DNA from: Candidatus Nanopelagicales bacterium | Lineage (GTDB): Bacteria; Actinomycetota; Actinomycetes; S36-B12 | DNA length: 12,203 nt | Assembly (NCBI GenBank): GCA_018399515.1 | Contig: JAGYOB010000119.1 | Span: 1-12,203 of the forward strand | Direction: 5' to 3' | Shown here: piece after piece, positions 7,228 through 12,203 of the stretch | Layout: the number at the start of each line of letters is the position of its first letter | Position numbering within the stretch: the stretch's first letter is position 1 | Position numbers and translations under genes: made by a program | The notes under the pieces: generated by a model | What the model was told of the DNA's origin: nothing | What the model saw: only the letters and a program-made list of their open reading frames with translations | The model's database searches: none

Positions 7228-7815
7228 ATGCGTGCCGTCGACGGACCTTGTGAAGGTGCCCGCGCCGTCGTGGTCGAACACCTGCAGATGCTCGATCCAG
7301 AGCACCTGAATCCCAGCCCGGGGGTCCCTGATGCCTCCTTCGTGCGCATCGAGCAGGACAAGGCGGACTGGAGTCGATGGTTCTACGAATCGGTGGGTGC
7401 ACCGTGGCACTGGGTCGATCGACTGGCCTGGACGCACGACCACTGGCGCGAGTGGACCGACCGGCCCGAACACCACCTGTTCGCCCTCACCGACCGAACC
7501 CGGGAGTTGAACGACGCCCAGGCGTTGGGGTATGCCGAACTCGAGCAGCAGGCCGATGGTGATGTCGAGATCACCTATCTGGGATTGCGACCCGGATGCT
7601 TCGGTCACGGCCGCGGTGGCTGGCTGCTCACGCGGGCGCTCGAGGTGGCGTGGGCGCTACCGGACACGCGGCGGGTGTGGGTGCACACCTGCGATCTGGA
7701 CTCCCCCGCAGCATCAGCCAACTACCGCTCCCGCGGCATGCGCGAGTTCGCCCGTACGGTCGAATGGCGCGTGCCCGATCCACGAGACGATGCGACCGAT
7801 ACGGTCACCCTATGA
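7228..7815 (+). CDS. GNAT family N-acetyltransferase
   Basis: This 195-residue protein has the GNAT layout. Motif A, which binds the acetyl-CoA pyrophosphate, is RPGCFGHGRGGWLL (121-134); the preceding strand is VEITYLGL. The C-terminal motif B region is DSPAASANYRSRGM (158-171), typical of the 'N..A...Y.k.GF' pattern. The N-terminal half has an aromatic stretch (WFYESVGAPWHWVDR, 51-65). The acceptor substrate is unknown. ATG 7228 lacks a Shine-Dalgarno sequence, and a promoter candidate sits 9 nt upstream, suggesting leaderless translation. The stop overlaps the next start (ATGA), so this is the first gene of a three-gene unit. It diverges from cydA. Confidence 0.88.
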   Translation: MRAVDGPCEGARAVVVEHLQMLDPEHLNPSPGVPDASFVRIEQDKADWSRWFYESVGAPWHWVDRLAWTHDHWREWTDRPEHHLFALTDRTRELNDAQALGYAELEQQADGDVEITYLGLRPGCFGHGRGGWLLTRALEVAWALPDTRRVWVHTCDLDSPAASANYRSRGMREFARTVEWRVPDPRDDATDTVTL

Positions 7816-8171
7816 GTTATCCGCCACCTCCCCCGCCTCCGCCGGGATTCCCCCCGGCCGGACCGTCGGGCTACGGCGGATACGGCGCACCCGTGCCGCC
7901 ACCGCGGACCCCCGGCATGGCGGTGGCATCCCTGGTTCTGGGCATCCTGGGTGTCACGGTCGGACTGTGCCTGTGGTTTCTCCCGGTGATGCCCGTCCTC
8001 GCCGTTGTCTTCGGGCACATCTCACTAGGCCGGATCAACTCCGGTGGCCTGCCTGGTCGCGGCTTGGCGATCACGGGGATCGTCACCGGCTACGTCGGAT
8101 TGGCGTTGGCGGCGATCTTGCTCGTCGTCACCATCTTCGGCGCCATCACACCCTCTGGCCCGACCTTCTAA
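7812..8171 (+). CDS. DUF4190 domain-containing small membrane protein
   Basis: A 119-residue protein. It opens with a run of eight prolines (MSYPPPPPPPPGFPP) and a Gly/Tyr-rich stretch, likely a disordered cytoplasmic arm. Two hydrophobic helices follow: MAVASLVLGILGVTVGLCL through VLAVVFGHISLGRI, then GRGLAITGIVTGYVGLALA onward. The 'GHISLGRI' and 'G.GLAI.GI..GY..L' elements are the DUF4190 signature common in actinobacteria. Function is unknown. The frame stays open upstream to 7596, but this overlaps the GNAT gene; the ATG in the ATGA overlap at 7812-7815 is the natural start. A 19-nt gap separates it from the EamA gene. Confidence 0.85.
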   Translation: MSYPPPPPPPPGFPPAGPSGYGGYGAPVPPPRTPGMAVASLVLGILGVTVGLCLWFLPVMPVLAVVFGHISLGRINSGGLPGRGLAITGIVTGYVGLALAAILLVVTIFGAITPSGPTF

Positions 8172-8190
8172 CGAAGAATCCGGACACCTC

Positions 8191-9081
8191 ATGAGTCGTC
8201 GGGCCCTCGCCCTATTCATCGCGCTCGGCATCATCTGGGGTACGCCCTACCTGTTCATCCGGATCGCCGTCGAACACGTCGAGCCGGCAGTTCTGGTCGG
8301 CCTGCGGGTGGCGATCGCCGCTGCGATCCTCCTGCCCATCGCTGCTGCCCGAGGCCAACTGTTCCCCGCCCTGCGGCACTGGCGCTGGGTCGCAGCATTC
8401 GCGCTGCTGGAGATCACCATCGCGTTCTTGACCCTGGGCTATGCCGAGCAGCGCCTGACGAGTTCGCTCACCGCGCTCATCATCGCGATGGTGCCTCTCG
8501 TCGCGGCAGTTCTCGCTCGAATCATCGGTTTGGATCCATCCTTGCGTGGGTTTCGCGTCGCCGGTCTGGCTATCGGGCTCGCCGGAGTCGCCGTGCTGGT
8601 CGGTCTCGATGTCGAGGGTTCGCAATTTTGGGGTGTGGGTGCCGCGCTCATCACCGTCCTCGGTTACGCATCCGCCCCGATGATCGTGTCGACGAAACTG
8701 AAAGATGTGCCCAGCCTCGGCGTCATCGCCTGGGCCCTGACATTCAATGCGGTGATCTACGCCCCGGCGGTGTGGTGGCTGTGGCCCAGCGGTCCGGTAC
8801 CGGCCATCGCCTGGTGGTCGATCATCATCCTCGGGCTGATTCCCACAGCGTTGGCTTTCGTGCTGCTGTTCGCTCTGATCGGTGAGGTCGGGCCGGCACG
8901 CACCACCGTCATCACGTTCATCAATCCGGCCGTCGCCGTCGTGCTCGGCGTACTGGTCCTCGCCGAACCGGTGACGTGGGGTCTGCTGGTCGGCTTCCCG
9001 CTCGTGCTCGCCGGATCGTTCCTGGCGACGCGGCCAGACCGTAATCGCGCGGCGGTCATCGAAGACGCCCCCCACCCCTAG
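8191..9081 (+). CDS. EamA family (drug/metabolite superfamily) transporter
   Basis: This 296-residue integral membrane protein has about ten hydrophobic helices in two EamA repeats. The first repeat contains ALGIIWGTPYLFIRIA, then the AEQRLTSSLTALI segment at the helix 3-4 turn. The second has LIGEVGPARTTVITFINPA and VLVLAEPVTWG, the family's typical 'G..ra......P..a......l.Ep' pattern. Such proteins usually export amino acids, metabolites or drugs; the cargo is not predictable. It is the last gene of the GNAT-DUF4190-EamA unit. Start ATG 8191 has only a weak purine stretch (GAAG) upstream. Its last two codons and TAG stop lie inside the palindromic repeat copy at 9073-9144, so the C-terminus may have been reset by repeat insertion. 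Confidence 0.92.
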   Translation: MSRRALALFIALGIIWGTPYLFIRIAVEHVEPAVLVGLRVAIAAAILLPIAAARGQLFPALRHWRWVAAFALLEITIAFLTLGYAEQRLTSSLTALIIAMVPLVAAVLARIIGLDPSLRGFRVAGLAIGLAGVAVLVGLDVEGSQFWGVGAALITVLGYASAPMIVSTKLKDVPSLGVIAWALTFNAVIYAPAVWWLWPSGPVPAIAWWSIIILGLIPTALAFVLLFALIGEVGPARTTVITFINPAVAVVLGVLVLAEPVTWGLLVGFPLVLAGSFLATRPDRNRAAVIEDAPHP

Positions 9082-9144
9082 CCCTTCTTCGGGTGAATCA
9101 GGCCCTATTAGGGCACTTTCCACCCGAAGAACTGCCCGAAGTTT
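9073..9144 (-). repeat. 72-bp palindromic dispersed repeat, copy 2 (inverted relative to copy 1)
   Basis: The reverse complement matches 2181-2252 at 61 of 72 positions without gaps. Both ends are identical; nine of the eleven differences lie in the central half. On the plus strand TTCTTCGGGTG (9084-9094) pairs with CACCCGAAGAA (9121-9131), and GCCCT/AGGGC (9102-9106 with 9110-9114) makes an inner stem with a 3-nt loop. The first nine bases (CACCCCTAG) supply the EamA stop codon. It lies between convergent eamA-like and katG transcripts and may also act as a transcription-end hairpin. Confidence 0.8.
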
Positions 9145-9161
9145 CGTCCGGGGATATGCAG

Positions 9162-9201
9162 CAGGGGCGTCGCACGAGCCGAAGCCCATGCGACGCCCCT
9201 G
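9162..9201 (-). terminator. katG terminator hairpin
   Basis: A perfect 13-bp inverted repeat, CAGGGGCGTCGCA (9162-9174) and TGCGACGCCCCTG (9189-9201), encloses a 14-nt loop and lies 19 nt past the katG stop. On the katG-sense strand the loop contains GCTTCGGC, a UUCG tetraloop clamp. There is no U-tract, as is usual for high-GC actinobacterial terminators. It could work in both directions for these convergent genes. Confidence 0.7.
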
Positions 9202-9220
9202 ACCAAGCAGCGCTGCGGAA

Positions 9221-11398
<2,178 letters not shown>

Positions 11399-11403
11399 TG
11401 CTA

Positions 11404-11410
11404 CCTCTCT
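11404..11410 (-). promoter_or_regulatory. katG ribosome-binding site
   Basis: AGAGAGG on the minus strand stands 5 nt before the katG ATG, one of the two clearest Shine-Dalgarno sequences in the window. It supports the 11398 start and strong translation independent of furA. Confidence 0.7.
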
Positions 11411-11441
11411 CGTGGATCAACCGTGACGTACGTGCGATGTG

Positions 11442-11513
11442 TCAGATGGGTGCGACGAATCCGAGATGGATCGCGTTAAAGATGTGTGCGAAGAAGATGT
11501 GTGCGAAGAACAT
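11442..11513 (-). other. Possible 23-residue micro-ORF in the furA-katG spacer
   Basis: ATG at 11511-11513 opens a frame ending in TGA at 11442-11444, 43 nt before the katG ATG. The peptide starts MFFAHIFFAHIFNAI, is hydrophobic with three histidines, and contains the spacer repeat as an in-frame five-residue duplication (FFAHI twice). No ribosome-binding site is visible, so it may be a chance product of the tandem repeat. A leader peptide controlling katG would be the interesting alternative. Confidence 0.18.
11444..11509 (-). repeat. Tandem 15-bp repeats in the furA-katG spacer
   Basis: Read on the plus strand, AGATGTGTGCGAAGA occurs twice head to tail with no mismatch (11480-11494, 11495-11509). 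Related degenerate units precede it: AGATGGGTGCGACGA (11444-11458, two mismatches) and a weaker AGATGGATCGCGTTA (11464-11478). They lie in the 188-bp spacer between furA and katG, within the katG 5' leader if the two genes are cotranscribed. Their role is unknown. Confidence 0.7.
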
Positions 11514-11586
11514 GTACTGGTGTCGAGTCTGGTGGGCTGGCGCATCGTCGGCCAGTGACGTAGGAGATGTTCACCTGACACGCTAC

Positions 11587-12045
11587 TCACCGGGCCATCT
11601 GCGTGATCGAGCCGGTGGGCGTCATGACCGACTGGCAGTCTGGGCACATTCCCCAGTAGGCGACCTCGGCCTCGTCGATGACGAAGCCGTGATCGTCATC
11701 GGCCTCCAGGCAGGGCGCCACCCCGACGGCGCAGTCCACATCGACGACGCGAGCGCACCCCCGGCAGACCAGATGATGATGGTTGTCGCCGACCCGGTCT
11801 TCGAACAGGGCCGGCGACCCGATCGGTTGGATGCGCCGGACGAGCCCCGCCTCGACGAATACCCCGAGGGTGTCGTAGACCGACTGGCGCGAAATCGTGC
11901 CGATCCGATCGCGAACGACGGCGGCCACCGTGTCGGCCGTGGCGTGCGGGTGGGTCGATACCGCCTCGAGCACCGCCACTCGCTGGGCGGTGACCTGGAT
12001 CCCGTGCTCGCGCAGAAGGCTCGCGGGATCCGACAGATTCAGCAC
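11587..12045 (-). CDS. furA: Fur family peroxide/iron-responsive repressor FurA
   Basis: Metal-dependent repressor of the Fur/PerR superfamily; in actinobacteria FurA sits before katG, represses both and is released by peroxide. The winged-helix domain spans ~1-80: TAQRVAVLEAV, then recognition helix SRQSVYDTLGVFVEAGLVR (52-70). The dimerisation and metal domain contains NHHHLVCRGC (His89-91, Cys94, Cys97), DVDCAVGVAPC (Cys105, Cys112) and WGMCPDC (Cys134, Cys137). The two CxxC pairs make the structural zinc site. The DCAVG.APC segment is characteristic of actinobacterial FurA rather than global Fur. At 152 residues it is of usual length. The GTG start at 12045 coincides with the predicted transcription start, suggesting a leaderless mRNA. 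katG follows on the same strand after 188 bp. Confidence 0.95.
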   Translation of the reverse strand: MLNLSDPASLLREHGIQVTAQRVAVLEAVSTHPHATADTVAAVVRDRIGTISRQSVYDTLGVFVEAGLVRRIQPIGSPALFEDRVGDNHHHLVCRGCARVVDVDCAVGVAPCLEADDDHGFVIDEAEVAYWGMCPDCQSVMTPTGSITQMAR

Positions 12046-12051
12046 GTGCTC

Positions 12052-12080
12052 AGACTACTTCAAATATTGGATCGTGTCCA
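12052..12080 (-). promoter_or_regulatory. Candidate furA promoter with AT-rich dyad (putative FurA operator)
   Basis: On the minus strand TGGACA (12075-12080) and TAGTCT (12052-12057) are separated by exactly 17 bp. The -10 box ends 6 nt before the GTG of furA, so transcription would begin at or next to the start codon. Inside the spacer lies the near-palindrome CCAATATTTG (12061-12070), the most AT-rich spot nearby and the natural place for autorepression. FurA binding is inferred, not shown. Confidence 0.55.
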
Positions 12081-12088
12081 GATTCGTC

Positions 12089-12203
12089 TCATGACGGCAT
12101 CGCCTGGGCGACCATCCGGGCCCGCACGGACTTGGCGACGAGGTGATCGGCAAAGAACGAGGCGAAGGGGATCGTCCCGGCCAGCAGCACCGCGAGGGTG
12201 CGC
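12089..12203 (-). CDS. DUF3817-like integral membrane protein (3' end only)
   Basis: The last 37 or so codons of a gene that enters from the right edge. The peptide reads TLAVLLAGTIPFASFFADH and then LVAKSVRARMVAQAMPS before TGA. A hydrophobic helix with a central 'IPF' followed by a short basic cytoplasmic tail is how actinobacterial DUF3817 proteins end ('..PF.tf..er...r'). Function of that family is unknown. The gene ends 43 nt upstream of furA on the same strand; the furA promoter candidate fills that gap, so furA is probably not dependent on this gene for transcription. With so little sequence, another small membrane family is possible. Confidence 0.5.
   Translation of the reverse strand, partial: RTLAVLLAGTIPFASFFADHLVAKSVRARMVAQAMPS

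Noticed and set aside
2163..9160. Target-site duplication around the repeat-bounded block
   Set aside because: Bases outside the outer edges (CGCGGA on the left, CGTCCG on the right) are not direct repeats, so a simple composite transposon is not supported.
8212..9189. Minus-strand open frame of 325 codons opposite the EamA gene
   Set aside because: The product is a low-complexity Asp/Glu/Gln/Arg-rich string typical of an antisense shadow; the plus strand encodes a clear ten-helix transporter.

Overview
The window looks like chromosome of a high-GC Gram-positive bacterium (actinomycete). Supporting signs are strong G/C third-position preference, GTG starts, a furA-katG pair, a cydAB pair with a short Q-loop, a proline-rich DUF4190 protein and a DUF3817-like gene. 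I cannot place it below class. No RNA genes, CRISPR arrays, transposases or integrases are visible.

Left part (1-2180) is visibly less G+C-rich and shows decay. It holds a probable leftover C-terminus of an FAD-linked oxidoreductase (25-159, minus), an intact secreted GH5 cellulase-like glycosidase (246-1844, minus) and a DUF805 membrane-protein gene that has lost its middle (1885-2172, plus).

Middle part (2181-9144) is bounded by two 72-bp copies of a palindromic repeat in opposite orientation, about 85% identical, each lying against a gene end. Between them are three tight transcription units. (i) 2266-4721, plus: a peptidase-S51/glutamine-amidotransferase-like protein fused to a cysteinyl-tRNA-synthetase-like tail, overlapping by ATGA with a cysteine-desulfurase-like PLP enzyme. 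(ii) 4746-7159, minus: cydA-cydB, cytochrome bd quinol oxidase, also overlapping by ATGA. (iii) 7228-9081, plus: GNAT acetyltransferase, DUF4190 membrane protein (ATGA overlap) and an EamA transporter. Units (ii) and (iii) diverge from a 68-bp spacer.

Right part (9145-12203), minus strand: furA upstream of katG, a peroxide-sensing repressor and its catalase-peroxidase. furA has a good candidate promoter that predicts a leaderless mRNA with an AT-rich dyad inside it. The furA-katG spacer holds a tandem 15-bp repeat. katG ends at a perfect 13-bp hairpin. A DUF3817-like gene runs off the right edge.

Functionally, cytochrome bd (low-oxygen respiration, peroxide tolerance) and KatG/FurA form an oxidative-stress and oxygen-handling neighbourhood. 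The most unusual items are the paired palindromic repeats around the central gene block and the S51-CysRS fusion coupled to a cysteine-desulfurase-like enzyme.
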